A stretch of DNA of 39,491 bases. Source: Actinomycetes bacterium (lineage in GTDB: Bacteria > Actinomycetota > Acidimicrobiia > Acidimicrobiales > RAAP-2). Of this stretch, positions 1 to 7,916 are shown piece after piece. The notes under the pieces are model-generated. The model saw nothing but the letters and a program-made list of their open reading frames with translations, was not told the origin of the DNA and made no database searches. Within the stretch, counting starts at the first letter, position 1. Each line of letters begins with the position of its first letter. Location of the stretch: positions 1 through 39,491 of the forward strand of contig JAJZBK010000022.1 in assembly GCA_021798955.1 (NCBI GenBank). Reading direction: 5' to 3'. The translations under genes were made by a program, and so were the position numbers.

Positions 1-177
1 ATCAGCGGGGTCATGGGGGTGATGGCCGGGGTGTCGGCCGTCGGCATCGTCCTCACCCTGGTGGCACTGCCCGAGCCCAAGGGCCAGACGCTCGAGCTCG
101 CCTCGGCTGAGGTCGAGGCGGTGACCGAGGTCGAGGCGGTGACCGAGGAGACCGCCAAGGAGGCTTCGGTCGGGTGA
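1..177 (+). CDS. C-terminal end of an MFS transporter (partial)
   Basis: Open in frame 1 from the window edge to TGA at 175-177, giving 58 residues. A hydrophobic segment (last membrane helix) is followed by LPEPKGQTLE, which resembles the post-TM12 P-E-[PT]-K-G-x-[TS]-L-E signature of sugar/metabolite MFS transporters. The hydrophilic tail contains a short duplication (EVEAVTEVEAVTEE). The stop overlaps the GTG start of the next gene, so the two are probably cotranscribed. The substrate cannot be told from this fragment. Confidence 0.7.
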   Translation: MSGVMGVMAGVSAVGIVLTLVALPEPKGQTLELASAEVEAVTEVEAVTEETAKEASVG

Positions 178-548
178 GGGGGGAGGGCGTCGTCGCGGCT
201 CACCTGCTTGCCGATCCACTGCGGGCACGCATCGTCGCCCTGCTTGCCGCCGGGGCCACGTGCACGACCGATCTGGTCGGGGAGACCGGTGCCCGTCAGA
301 CGACCGTCTCCCACCACCTCCGGCTTCTCCGCGAAGCAGGATGGGTGGACGCTGAGCACTGCGGGCGGTTCACCTACTACCGGCTCCGGGCAGAGCCGCT
401 CGACGCCTTTGCTGGCCAGGTGCGTGCCCTCGCTACCGCCGCGGCACGAAGCTCGGGCGACGGGCCGCTGGCCACGCCGGCTCCCATGATCCGCCCGGCG
501 CGGAGCACCGGTCACCTGATCGCCGGCTCGACACCCGTCGCCTCCTGA
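174..548 (+). CDS. ArsR/SmtB-family transcriptional regulator
   Basis: A 124-residue protein starting at a GTG that overlaps the preceding stop (GTGA). It has the ArsR winged-helix layout: a helix with LADPLRARIVALL, the recognition helix region ARQTTVSHHLRLLREAGWV, and the wing RFTYYRL (about residues 10-75). One Cys (ATCTTDLV) lies where metal-sensing family members have the C-x-C of alpha3, but the second Cys is missing, so a metal ligand set is not evident. The coupling to an MFS exporter suggests it controls that transporter; the inducer is unknown. Confidence 0.8.
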   Translation: MRGEGVVAAHLLADPLRARIVALLAAGATCTTDLVGETGARQTTVSHHLRLLREAGWVDAEHCGRFTYYRLRAEPLDAFAGQVRALATAAARSSGDGPLATPAPMIRPARSTGHLIAGSTPVAS

Positions 549-720
549 CGCCCGAGAGAGGCCGTCCGGCGCGGGCGGGCGTGACGGGAGCAGTCGAGGT
601 GGCGATCCCCGCTACTGGCCGCACGGTGCTCGTGCGGTGACGCGGCAGCTCGTGGCAGGCTTCCGATGCGGACGCGAGGGCGGTGGAACGGCTGTCGTCG
701 CCGGTGTGCTCGGAGAGCCG

Positions 721-1731
721 ATGACGACCATGACGATACTGGGGGCGGCTGGGGCCCTGGCGCTTGCCGCGTTCCTCGGTGTGAGCGACGCTCCCAATGC
801 CACCGCCGCGCTGCTCGCCGCTCGGACGGGCTCCCCGGCCACCGTGGCGGCGTGGTCCGTGCTCTGGCACGTTGCCGGTGGCCTCCTGGCCGGCGCGGCA
901 GTGGCGCGCACCCTGCTGGGGATCGTCCACGTCGAGGCTGGGGAGACGGCCACGGTCCTCGCCGCGGCCAGCCTGACGGCGGTGGGGTTCACCTGGGTGA
1001 CCGTCCGGCGGGGGCTGCCGACCAGTGCGAGCGTAGGCCTGGTGGGTGGGCTCGCTGGTGCCGGCGTCGCTGCTCGCGGTCCGAGGGCCGTCGAGTGGAT
1101 CGGGCTCACCGGTGGCCGTCCTGTCGGCGTGCTGTCGGTCCTGGCGGGGATCCTCGTGGCACCGTTCGTGGCAGGGCTCCTCGCCGGGCTCGTCGACCGG
1201 GTGGCCCGCAGTGCTGCCTACCGCCTCCCCCGTACAGCACGACGGGAGGTCCACGGGGGCCTGTGGTTGGCGTCGGCTGCCGTTGCCGTGGCTGACGGCA
1301 CGAACGACGGGCAGAAAGCGATGGGGCTGCTCGCCGTCGTGGTGGCGGGGACCGCGTCGCTCGGGGCAGCCGGCGGCATCACGGTGCTCGAGCAGGTCAG
1401 TTGCGCCGTCATCCTGGCCGCCGCCACCGTCCTCGGCGGCCAGCGGGTGGTGGCGAGAGTGTCGCGGGGGCTGGCGAAGGGAGGTGCGGTCGACGACCTG
1501 TCGGCGCAGTGCGCTTCAGCGGGGGTCATCTTCCTTGGCGCCGCGCTCGGCCTACCGCTGTCGACGTCGACGGTGGTCACCTCCGCCATGGTCGGCAGCG
1601 GTGTCTCCGGGCGGCGTCGGCACGTCCGGTGGGTCGGGGTAGCCGAGATCTTCGCTGCGTGGGTGCTCACCGTCCCAGCCTGCGCCCTGGCCGCCGCCGG
1701 TCTCTTCGAGCTGCTGCGATGGCTCCCGTGA
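721..1731 (+). CDS. PiT-family inorganic phosphate transporter
   Basis: About 336 residues, nearly all hydrophobic helices. Both inverted-repeat signatures of PiT permeases are visible: GVSDAPNATAA near the N-terminus (about residues 20-30) and VADGTNDGQKAMG near residue 191. These acidic/Asn motifs form the phosphate and cation site in this family (Pi:H+ or Pi:Na+ symport). I chose ATG 721 because it follows GGAGAG and begins directly with the first membrane helix; an in-frame upstream start at 637 adds a non-membrane, low-quality stretch. The 3' end overlaps the DUF47 gene by 13 nt, the usual partner of Pit transporters. Confidence 0.88.
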   Translation: MTTMTILGAAGALALAAFLGVSDAPNATAALLAARTGSPATVAAWSVLWHVAGGLLAGAAVARTLLGIVHVEAGETATVLAAASLTAVGFTWVTVRRGLPTSASVGLVGGLAGAGVAARGPRAVEWIGLTGGRPVGVLSVLAGILVAPFVAGLLAGLVDRVARSAAYRLPRTARREVHGGLWLASAAVAVADGTNDGQKAMGLLAVVVAGTASLGAAGGITVLEQVSCAVILAAATVLGGQRVVARVSRGLAKGGAVDDLSAQCASAGVIFLGAALGLPLSTSTVVTSAMVGSGVSGRRRHVRWVGVAEIFAAWVLTVPACALAAAGLFELLRWLP

Positions 1732-2363
1732 CCGGAGGGCACTGGCACGACCACGGGTTCCGCCGGTTCTTCCGGGCGGTGACGCCGGACGTCGTTGGTC
1801 TGCTCGTGGCCCAGGGCGAGGTGAGCGTGGCGGCCAGTGAAGCGTTCCTCGACTGGTCGGAAGGCGGCCCGACCGACGTAGCGACGTTGGTGTCCCTCGA
1901 GCGCGATGCCGACCAGGCTCGCCGGCACCTCCTCGGCGCCCTCCGAACCGCCCTTGCCACGCCGATCGACCAAGAGGACCTCTACATCCTGTCGGAACGT
2001 TGCGACCGGGTGGTCAACGCCTTCCGGGACATCGCCGTCGAGGCCCAGGCGTTGGCGTGGTCACCGGACCATCACGCGGCACGCATGGCCGGCGAGCTGC
2101 ATGCCGGCATGACTGCCCTGGTGGAGGGGTTCGGGGAGCTCCGCAAGGACTTCAATTCAGCGGGAGCGGCAGCAGACCGGGCAAGGGAGCACGCTCGCTC
2201 GGTGGTCTGGCGCTACCGCGACGGGGTGGCCGAGCTGTACCACTCTGGTGACCTCGAGGCAGCGGTCGTCGGGCGCGAGCTCTATCGCCCGTACGCTCGG
2301 GCGGCGGACCTCCTCGAAGCGGTGGCCGACCGACTGTGGTTCGTCGTCTTGGCCGAGACGTGA
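1719..2363 (+). CDS. DUF47 / PhoU-like Pit accessory protein
   Basis: A 214-residue, mainly helical protein beginning MAPVTGGHWH, starting inside the end of the PiT gene (13-nt overlap). It shows the DUF47 pattern: FRAVTPDVVGLLVAQGE, ERDADQARRHLLGAL, and the LYILSERCDRVVNAFRDIA segment typical of the second PhoU-like helix bundle. DUF47 proteins are encoded next to Pit transporters and are thought to modulate them. A GTG at 1728 is a possible alternative start. Confidence 0.85.
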   Translation: MAPVTGGHWHDHGFRRFFRAVTPDVVGLLVAQGEVSVAASEAFLDWSEGGPTDVATLVSLERDADQARRHLLGALRTALATPIDQEDLYILSERCDRVVNAFRDIAVEAQALAWSPDHHAARMAGELHAGMTALVEGFGELRKDFNSAGAAADRAREHARSVVWRYRDGVAELYHSGDLEAAVVGRELYRPYARAADLLEAVADRLWFVVLAET

Positions 2364-2456
2364 CGGCGGCACCGGTTGGGACCCCGCAGGGCCGAACAGT
2401 GGTGAACGGCGGAGTGGGCGGCGAAGCACCTCACCGGGTCGCCAGCCGCTGAGGGC

Positions 2457-2858
2457 TCAGGAGCCGGGGGCGACTCGGGCGCAGGCAGCCACCCCGGCGG
2501 CGTGGTCGGCCACCACCGATACCCCGAGCCCGACCAGCTCGGCGACGCGCGGGTCGGTCATCCGGTAGTAGGCGAAGCGCCCAGCGCGTCGCACCTCGAG
2601 CAGGCCGCAGTCGACCAGGCACCCGAGGTGCGCCGAGACGCGTCCCTGGGAGAGGCCGGCGTGGGCGACGCACTCGCTGCCCGTGCGTTCGCCCGCCGCG
2701 CAGAAGGCGAGCAACGCCAGGCGGGTCGGGTCGCCGAGGGCGCGGTAGAAACGGGCGAGCAGGTCGCGCCCGGCTGGGTCGTCGGGGACCGGTGGCAGCG
2801 GCGCTGCGTCCAGTGCGGGCTCGGCCGTAAGGGTCCGAGCAGCCGAGGCGCTCACCAC
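2457..2858 (-). CDS. ArsR-family metal sensor, CmtR-like cysteine pattern
   Basis: A 133-residue winged-helix repressor (ALGDPTRLALLAF, SQGRVSAHLGCLVDCGLLEV, RRAGRFAYYRM). Cys80 and Cys84 in HLGCLVDCGLL sit exactly where CmtR, the Cd/Pb sensor of mycobacteria, carries its alpha4 Cys pair, and Cys126 near the C-terminus could be the third ligand; Cys53 and Cys63 are extra. Actinobacterial mer loci are also known to use ArsR-family repressors, so mercury sensing is equally possible given merA just upstream on the same strand. Two adjacent GTG codons (2858 and 2855) can start it; the second overlaps the stop of a 20-codon leader ORF. Confidence 0.85.
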   Translation of the reverse strand: MVSASAARTLTAEPALDAAPLPPVPDDPAGRDLLARFYRALGDPTRLALLAFCAAGERTGSECVAHAGLSQGRVSAHLGCLVDCGLLEVRRAGRFAYYRMTDPRVAELVGLGVSVVADHAAGVAACARVAPGS

Positions 2859-2914
2859 ACGCGCCCTGCGGCGCTGGTCGTCGAGGTGTGCCGGATCGTC
2901 GGGTCGTTGGTCAC
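2852..2914 (-). CDS. 20-residue leader ORF upstream of the CmtR-like gene
   Basis: GTG at 2914 is preceded by a very strong Shine-Dalgarno AGGAGG (2919-2924, 4-nt spacer). The ORF reads VTNDPTIRHTSTTSAAGRVW and stops with TGA at 2854-2852, which overlaps the GTG of the ArsR gene (GTGA). The ArsR gene itself has no comparable ribosome-binding site, so it probably depends on ribosomes that have translated the leader. Alternatives are a misplaced ArsR start or an indel. Confidence 0.5.
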   Translation of the reverse strand: MTNDPTIRHTSTTSAAGRVW

Positions 2915-2925
2915 GGCACCTCCTG

Positions 2926-2939
2926 TTCGACCGGTCGAA
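2926..2939. promoter_or_regulatory. Perfect 14-bp palindrome, candidate ArsR operator
   Basis: TTCGACCGGTCGAA is self-complementary over all 14 bp and lies 1 bp upstream of the leader ORF's Shine-Dalgarno. Its position suits autorepression by the CmtR-like regulator. Binding is inferred. Confidence 0.5.
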
Positions 2940-3120
2940 ACGTCCACGTCCGAGCGTACCGTGAGAGGTCCCCGAGGGACGAGCCGGTGGGCCTCCACCG
3001 CACCTCGCGCACCGGGGCCATCGCGCCGGTCCTGGGCCCGGGACGACCCCCAGTCATCCCGATGCACGCCAACCGTGCGCGGTCGGTCGGCCAGGGAGGA
3101 CGACATGACCGGCGCTCCCG

Positions 3121-4776
3121 CTACGCCGCGCAACACGACAGCTTCTTTACGTCGCGGGTGAAGGTCTGAGCGGCGAGCTTCAGGCCTTCGGTCATGGTCA
3201 GGTAGGGATGGAAGGTAGCGGCCAGCTCGGCGGCGGTGATGCCGTGACGGATGGCCAGCACTGCCGTCTGGATCACGTCCCCCGCTCCCTCGGCGAAGAG
3301 CGACGCGCCCAGTAGCTGCCCGGTGCCGGCTTCGGCGACGAGCTTCACGAGGCCGTGGGTGTCGTGGTTGACGAGCGCCCGGGGGACCGCCGACAGTGGC
3401 AGGACCGAGGTCGCTACCTTGTAGCCGGCAGCGTGCGCCTGCGCCTCGGTGAGCCCGGCCGATGCGACCTGCGGAGCGGTGAAGGTCACCCGGGGGAGGC
3501 CGGTGAAGTCCACCTTGCGGCCAGCCCCCAACAGTGCATTGTCGACAGCGAGCGCACCCTCGTAGGCCGAGACGTACACGAACTGCGGCGCCCCGGTCAC
3601 GTCGCCGGCGCCGTAGATCCTCGGGTTGGCAGTGCGCAGCTCGTCGTCGACCACCAGTGCTCCGCGCCTGTCGAGGGTGACGCCGGCTGCTTCGAGACCG
3701 AGCCCTTCGGTGTTGGGGCGTCGGCCAGTGGCGACGAGCACCTGGTCTGAGGCGAGGTCGAGCTGGCGCCCCCCCACCGACACGGTGACCTCGATGTGGC
3801 CCGTGCTCCGCTTAACGCCGAGCACCTGGGCGCCGGTGTGGACGATCGCCCCCTGGGCGGTGAGCACCGAGGTCAGCGCTTCGGAGACCTCGGGCTCCTC
3901 GAAGGGTGCGATCCTATCGGCCACGTCGACGAAGGTGACCTCTGATCCGACGTGGAGGAAGAACTGGCCGAGCTCGAGCCCGATGGCGTTGGCGCCGATC
4001 ACGACGAGGCGCTTGGGCACCTCGGTCAGCTCGAGGGCGCTCGTCGAGGTGAGGTAGCCCGTCTCGGCGAGCCCGGGGATCGGGGGCGCGGCGGGGGAGG
4101 CACCGGTCGCCACCAGGTAGACGCGGGCCCGGAGGGCACGGCCGTCGACCTCGAGCACCTCGGGGCTCACGAAGTGCCCGTGGCCGGTGATCATCGCGAA
4201 GCCGTAGTCATCGACCAGGTCGGCGTACTTCATCTGGCGGAGATTGCCCACTAGCTCGTCCTTCTGGGCGACCAGGGCCCGGAGGTCGACCGGGCCGGAG
4301 GTCGTCGACATGCCGGCGAAGGGGTGGTGCCCGGCTTCCCAGGCCAGCTCGCCGGCCCGCAGCAGTGCCTTGGAGGGAACGCAGCCGACGTTGACGCACG
4401 TGCCTCCCACGGTGCCGTGCTCGACCAGCGCCACCGTGTAGCCGGCCTCGGTGGCCTTGATCGCCGCGGCGAAGGCGGCTGAGCCGGCCCCTACGACGAC
4501 CAGGTCATAGTCGACGCCCCCGCCCGGCTCTCCCTTGGGCATGCTCGTGGCGAGAAGGCGCAGCTCCCCGGGGCGGTAGCCAGCTCCTTCGACGGCAGCC
4601 CGGAGGGCGCCTTCGGCGAGCGGTTCGGGCCAGGTGAAGCGAGCTTCGCCGGTCCGCCAGGTGACCGAGACGTCCTCGGCACCCGCACCCTCCAGGGCGG
4701 CAGTCACGTGGTGGGCGCAGTCGTCACAGGTCATGCCCCCCACCTCGAGAACAACCGGTCGAGCGTTCGTGTCCAT
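3121..4776 (-). CDS. merA: Mercuric reductase MerA with N-terminal HMA domain
   Basis: A 551-residue flavoprotein disulfide reductase that reduces Hg(II) to Hg(0) with NADPH. Residues 7-75 form a heavy-metal-associated domain with GMTCDDC (Cys17, Cys20). The FAD-binding YDLVVVGAGSAAFAAAIKA is followed by the redox-active GGTCVNVGCVPSK (Cys127, Cys132). A second dinucleotide-binding motif (RLVVIGANAIGLELGQ) and the GAGDV FAD motif follow. The C-terminus KKLSCCAA carries the vicinal Cys pair that passes Hg(II) to the partner active site. Start ATG 4776 has AAGGAG 7 nt upstream; the in-frame ATG at 4896 lies within the -10 box and is excluded. No merT/merP/merB is seen here. Confidence 0.95.
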   Translation of the reverse strand: MDTNARPVVLEVGGMTCDDCAHHVTAALEGAGAEDVSVTWRTGEARFTWPEPLAEGALRAAVEGAGYRPGELRLLATSMPKGEPGGGVDYDLVVVGAGSAAFAAAIKATEAGYTVALVEHGTVGGTCVNVGCVPSKALLRAGELAWEAGHHPFAGMSTTSGPVDLRALVAQKDELVGNLRQMKYADLVDDYGFAMITGHGHFVSPEVLEVDGRALRARVYLVATGASPAAPPIPGLAETGYLTSTSALELTEVPKRLVVIGANAIGLELGQFFLHVGSEVTFVDVADRIAPFEEPEVSEALTSVLTAQGAIVHTGAQVLGVKRSTGHIEVTVSVGGRQLDLASDQVLVATGRRPNTEGLGLEAAGVTLDRRGALVVDDELRTANPRIYGAGDVTGAPQFVYVSAYEGALAVDNALLGAGRKVDFTGLPRVTFTAPQVASAGLTEAQAHAAGYKVATSVLPLSAVPRALVNHDTHGLVKLVAEAGTGQLLGASLFAEGAGDVIQTAVLAIRHGITAAELAATFHPYLTMTEGLKLAAQTFTRDVKKLSCCAA

Positions 4777-4892
4777 TGGTCGGCTCCTTGCCCTGTCGCA
4801 GTGCCTCGCCGCCTGGCGTTGCCACAGCGTCGACGACGTGACGGCCGGTTCGCCGTGGGCCCCGGTGTGGGCCCCGAGGCACCTGTCGCAAA

Positions 4893-4925
4893 CCATTGTA
4901 TCTGAATAACAGGATATGTGAATGG
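4893..4925 (-). promoter_or_regulatory. merA promoter with a dyad in the spacer
   Basis: On the minus strand, -35 TTCACA (4917-4922) and -10 TACAAT (4895-4900) are separated by 16 bp. The spacer contains the imperfect inverted repeat TATCCTG / CAGATA around TTATT, and the outer ends are CCATT on both strands, so a dimeric repressor could cover both promoter elements. This leaves a leader of about 110 nt before merA. Confidence 0.6.
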
Positions 4926-5003
4926 AAGATTCCCAGGGGCGCGGGGGAGCCCACCGGGGGACAGACCGGTCTAGTGGTGGTCGGTCCGGGAGACCAGGCG
5001 AGA

Positions 5004-5030
5004 GCGTCCGAGGCGGAAGGCGCCGGACGC
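5004..5030 (-). terminator. Hairpin downstream of the YbhN-like gene
   Basis: GCGTCCG (5004-5010) pairs perfectly with CGGACGC (5024-5030) across a 13-nt loop, 24 nt past the stop of the minus-strand gene ending at 5054. There is no U-tract, which is common in GC-rich actinobacteria. Confidence 0.4.
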
Positions 5031-5053
5031 GACCACTACGGCGAGAGAGGGCC

Positions 5054-6181
5054 TCAGCTGCCGGTCGGGTGCGGCTGACGCCGCCCCCGACCCTCCCCGA
5101 CCGAGAGTGCCGTCCAGACCAGCCAACCCGCGCCGCTCAGACCCCAGAAGCTCATCAGCCGGTAGAGCGCGACCGTGGCGATGGCGACGGCTCCCGGCAT
5201 GCCGTAGGCGACGAGGAGCAGCGCGAGGCTCGCCTCGACGACGCCCAACCCGCCGGGGGAGATGGGCATGCTGGCGGCGATCTGGGTGGTGGCGTAGACG
5301 ACGAGGACGGACGGCCAGGGGACCGCTCCGTGGACCGCCACGATGCAACCGACCAGGCAGGCGCCGTCCAACAACCAGTTGGCGGTGGCCATGACGACCA
5401 CCTGGGCCCACGATGTCGGTCGGACGAGCGCCGGCCGCAGGCGCGAGAAGAGCTCGGCTACCTCGTCGGCAACGGTGGCCGCCCACCGCCAACGCCGCAC
5501 CGCCGCCGTGAGGCGGGAGCCGGACGGTGGATCCCCGTGGTGGCGCCATACGGTCATCGCCGCGGCGAGCACCGCCACGAACCCGCCGGCGGCCACGCCC
5601 GTGGCCGGCCAACGCAGGAACGTCAGAGGCCCGCGACCATCGGCGGTCCACAATCCCACCACCAGCAGTACGAACAGCACGATCCCCGAGAGCAGGCCCG
5701 CTGTGGCCAGCGCCCAGACCGTGAGCGACCGGTCGGCACCGCGCCGGCGGTACTGGTGGAACATCCAGGCCGTGGACCACGCCACGCCGCCGGGCAGCGA
5801 CGTGCCGAGCGCGTTGCCGGCGACGGTCACCCACACCGTGCTCCAGAAGCCCAGCCTGACCCCGCCGGCCCGGAACATCCACCGCTGGAGCCTGGCGAAG
5901 GGCAGGAGCGACAGGGCCTCGGCCGCCGCGGCGCCGAGCACCCATCCCCAGCGCAGATGGCGGAGCAGGTGCAGTGCCCCAGTCACTTCCTGGTGCTTGT
6001 CGACCAGGACCACCGTAGCGACGGCGAGGATCACCACGACGACCACGAGGCGGAGCAGCTTCGACCAGGTCCATCCACGCTGCCCGTTCGGCAGACGGGC
6101 GAGGATCGGAAGCCCTTCGACGCCTGCTTCTCTCGCGTCGGCAGCCGTCCGAACTGGCTCGTCCGGATCGGACGTGCACAC
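5054..6181 (-). CDS. YbhN/UPF0104-type membrane protein (LPG-synthase TM domain family)
   Basis: About 375 residues with 7-8 hydrophobic helices from residue 42 on. Family hallmarks are GNALGTSLPGGVAWSTAWMF in the middle and PISPGGLGVVEASLALLLVAYG near the C-terminus, matching the lysylphosphatidylglycerol-synthase transmembrane family. Family members with a C-terminal catalytic domain make aminoacylated lipids; this one has only the membrane part, so its substrate is unknown (lipid flipping or glycosyl transfer have been proposed for relatives). GTG 6181 is the longest start and lacks a clear Shine-Dalgarno, so the start is uncertain. Confidence 0.8.
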   Translation of the reverse strand: MCTSDPDEPVRTAADAREAGVEGLPILARLPNGQRGWTWSKLLRLVVVVVILAVATVVLVDKHQEVTGALHLLRHLRWGWVLGAAAAEALSLLPFARLQRWMFRAGGVRLGFWSTVWVTVAGNALGTSLPGGVAWSTAWMFHQYRRRGADRSLTVWALATAGLLSGIVLFVLLVVGLWTADGRGPLTFLRWPATGVAAGGFVAVLAAAMTVWRHHGDPPSGSRLTAAVRRWRWAATVADEVAELFSRLRPALVRPTSWAQVVVMATANWLLDGACLVGCIVAVHGAVPWPSVLVVYATTQIAASMPISPGGLGVVEASLALLLVAYGMPGAVAIATVALYRLMSFWGLSGAGWLVWTALSVGEGRGRRQPHPTGS

Positions 6182-6422
6182 CCGGCGACCGTCTTCGGCA
6201 GACGCCGCCGGTCGGCAGCCGTGGCCACGACGCCGTGCACCCGGCCATCGGCCACCGGCGCCGGCGGAGAGGGAGCAGGCCCAGCGGGCCTGTCCCTCAT
6301 GGCCCGCGCCGTCTGCGACGGCATGCCCGCAACCGACACATGGACCCAGTCTGACGCTCGCCCTACCCGCGTGCCCGAGGCGCCGGCACCAGGCTGTCGG
6401 CTCGTGCTGACCCCGTGCTCTG

Positions 6423-6457
6423 ACGAGTGAGAGGAGCGAAACGAGTGAGAGGAGCGA
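6423..6457. repeat. Two-copy direct repeat, period 18 bp
   Basis: The 17-bp word ACGAGTGAGAGGAGCGA occurs at 6423-6439 and again at 6441-6457, separated by one base. It is intergenic; no function is evident. Confidence 0.7.
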
Positions 6458-6617
6458 GGCGAGGGTGGAGGGAGCCTGCAGCCCCGGTGAACCCAGGTAC
6501 GCCTACTGGTACCGCTGACCAACGGCGGTGGTGGTCAGGATCGGCAGGGTGTCGCGCACAGCGAGCTCCAGGCGCAGGAGCAGACGTTGGGAGTGATCCT
6601 GTACGACCAGGGTCGAA

Positions 6618-6758
6618 CCCCCGCTCCTCGAAGCGATCGCGGGCACGCCAGGCTCGCACGAGTGTGTCCTGGACCACGTCTTCGGCGTCCTGGGCAGAAC
6701 CGAGCATCCGGCGGCGGTGCGCCGTCAGTTCGTGGCGGTACGCCTCGAGGCCCGGCGG
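6618..6758 (-). pseudogene. Fragment of an ECF sigma factor (region 2)
   Basis: The minus strand encodes [18 protein letters not shown] followed by [19 protein letters not shown] and DRFEER, an unmistakable ECF sigma-70 region 2 (helices that bind core polymerase and the -10 element). An in-frame stop lies immediately upstream with no start codon, and similarity ends abruptly after DRFEER, where R-S-S-x-R-T-W-L would be expected. Regions 3/4 are absent. This is a remnant of a deleted gene. The rest of 6182-6912 shows no other recognisable gene. Confidence 0.65.
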
Positions 6759-6912
6759 CTACCGGCCAGTGCTGGCCACTACAACCGTCGTGACGGTACA
6801 GCTCGGGATCCGGCTGCGCCGCAGCCGGGCGTCGGGGGCCGGCACCCCCGGCGCCACCACGGTGGTCGCGCTCGGGGACCGGCCGCTCCGCGCTCCAGCG
6901 GCGTGTCCAGCC

Positions 6913-7152
6913 TCAGCGACGCTCGACGCCGAGGTCGGAAAGCTCGCTCGTCACCTCGGCGAGCGCTTCCTCGAGGTCGCGTCGGCGCTCCTCGAGCAGG
7001 CGGCGTCGGCTCGTCTCTTCCTCGTGCCCGAAGTGTCGACCGTGCCCGCGACCTCCACAGCAGCCACCACCACCGCCGCCACAGCAGCCGCGGCCATGGC
7101 CGCGGCCTCGCTGACCGAGCTCGACGTCGTCTCGTCCCATCGTCTTCATCAT
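6913..7152 (-). CDS. Small Cys/Gly/His-rich protein with helical tail
   Basis: A 79-residue protein whose ATG overlaps the stop of the PadR gene (ATGA), so it is translationally coupled. Residues 15-43 are rich in Gly, His, Arg and Cys (RGCCGGGGGGCCGGRGHGRH) with two Cys-Cys pairs, likely a metal- or redox-sensitive patch. The C-terminal half (about 45-79) is a charged amphipathic helix (RRRLLEERRRDLEEALAEVT) likely to form a coiled coil. I do not recognise the family with certainty; such Gly/Cys-rich small proteins do occur beside PadR regulators. Probably regulated by PadR. Confidence 0.6.
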   Translation of the reverse strand: MMKTMGRDDVELGQRGRGHGRGCCGGGGGGCCGGRGHGRHFGHEEETSRRRLLEERRRDLEEALAEVTSELSDLGVERR

Positions 7153-7628
7153 GGTGCTTCTCCTTCTCCTTGTCCGTGGTCGTCAGGTAGTTCGGGTGGT
7201 TGGACGGTCTCGCCAGCCGGGGTGCCCCTTGGCCGAGCTGGTGCGACGAGGGCCTCGTAGCGAGCAAGCAGCTCGCCGATCCGGTCGCTTCGGGCCTGGA
7301 GCGACGCCGCCCAGGCATCGAGCAGCGCGGCACCCTCGCCGGTGAGGCTATAGACGCGCTTTTGGGGCCCGGGGGCTTCCTCGCTCCACGTGGAGGCGAT
7401 GAGGCCTTCCTCCTCGAGGGAGCGCAGCAGGCGGTAGAGATTGCCGAAGTCGACGCGGCCTTCGCCGAGCAGCGCTTCGAGGTCCTCGGCGAGCTGGTAG
7501 CCGTGGCTTTTGCCCTCGGCCAACAACAGCAGGACGGCCGGCTCGGCGAAGCGCTCGATGCGCGCCCGGACCTCGAAGCGGCCCGGACCGATCCGGCAGC
7601 GGCAGCGTGGCTGGCGATCGACTCTCAT
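7149..7628 (-). CDS. PadR-family transcriptional regulator
   Basis: About 159 residues. The PadR winged helix spans roughly residues 22-100: PAVLLLLAEGKSHGYQLAEDL, then DFGNLYRLLRSLEEEGLI and KRVYSLTGEG, followed by a helical dimerisation tail (LLDAWAASLQARSDRIGELLARYE). I chose ATG 7628 because the -10 box at 7638-7643 leaves only a few transcribed bases before it; the GTG at 7634 would precede the expected transcription start. It heads a two-gene operon with the Cys/Gly-rich small protein. Confidence 0.85.
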   Translation of the reverse strand: MRVDRQPRCRCRIGPGRFEVRARIERFAEPAVLLLLAEGKSHGYQLAEDLEALLGEGRVDFGNLYRLLRSLEEEGLIASTWSEEAPGPQKRVYSLTGEGAALLDAWAASLQARSDRIGELLARYEALVAPARPRGTPAGETVQPPELPDDHGQGEGEAP

Positions 7629-7664
7629 CGTCACGAGAGTATAGGTGTCTTACATAGGTAACGT
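7621..7664 (-). promoter_or_regulatory. padR promoter, probably (nearly) leaderless, with repeats
   Basis: On the minus strand TATACT (7638-7643) is a good -10 box 9 nt before ATG 7628. The inverted repeat ACTCTC / GAGAGT (7621-7626, 7635-7640) spans the start codon, and ACCTAT occurs twice as a direct repeat just upstream (within 7641-7662). These are candidate PadR autoregulatory sites. Confidence 0.45.
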
Positions 7665-7916
7665 GACGCGCTCATCTCCGAGTCGGGGTGGCCCGTGGGC
7701 ACCGTGGGCGATCGTGCGAGCGCCGTTGCGGCACCGAGCAGCTGGGGCAGGGTGGACTCCGGCGAGCGCCCTCGGTGCCCGCCGGTGGGCGCGTTCGTGG
7801 GCGACGTCACGGGCGCCGGACGCCGTGCGCACCACGCAGCACGCAGCACGCTGAGGACCTCGCTCTCGACGACTCGGCGCCGCGCTACCAACCGTCTCGG
7901 CGTCGACCAGGACCTC

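Noticed and set aside
4777..4896. Longer merA starting at ATG 4896
   Set aside because: That ATG overlaps the -10 box TACAAT, the added residues have no family similarity, and ATG 4776 has a good Shine-Dalgarno.
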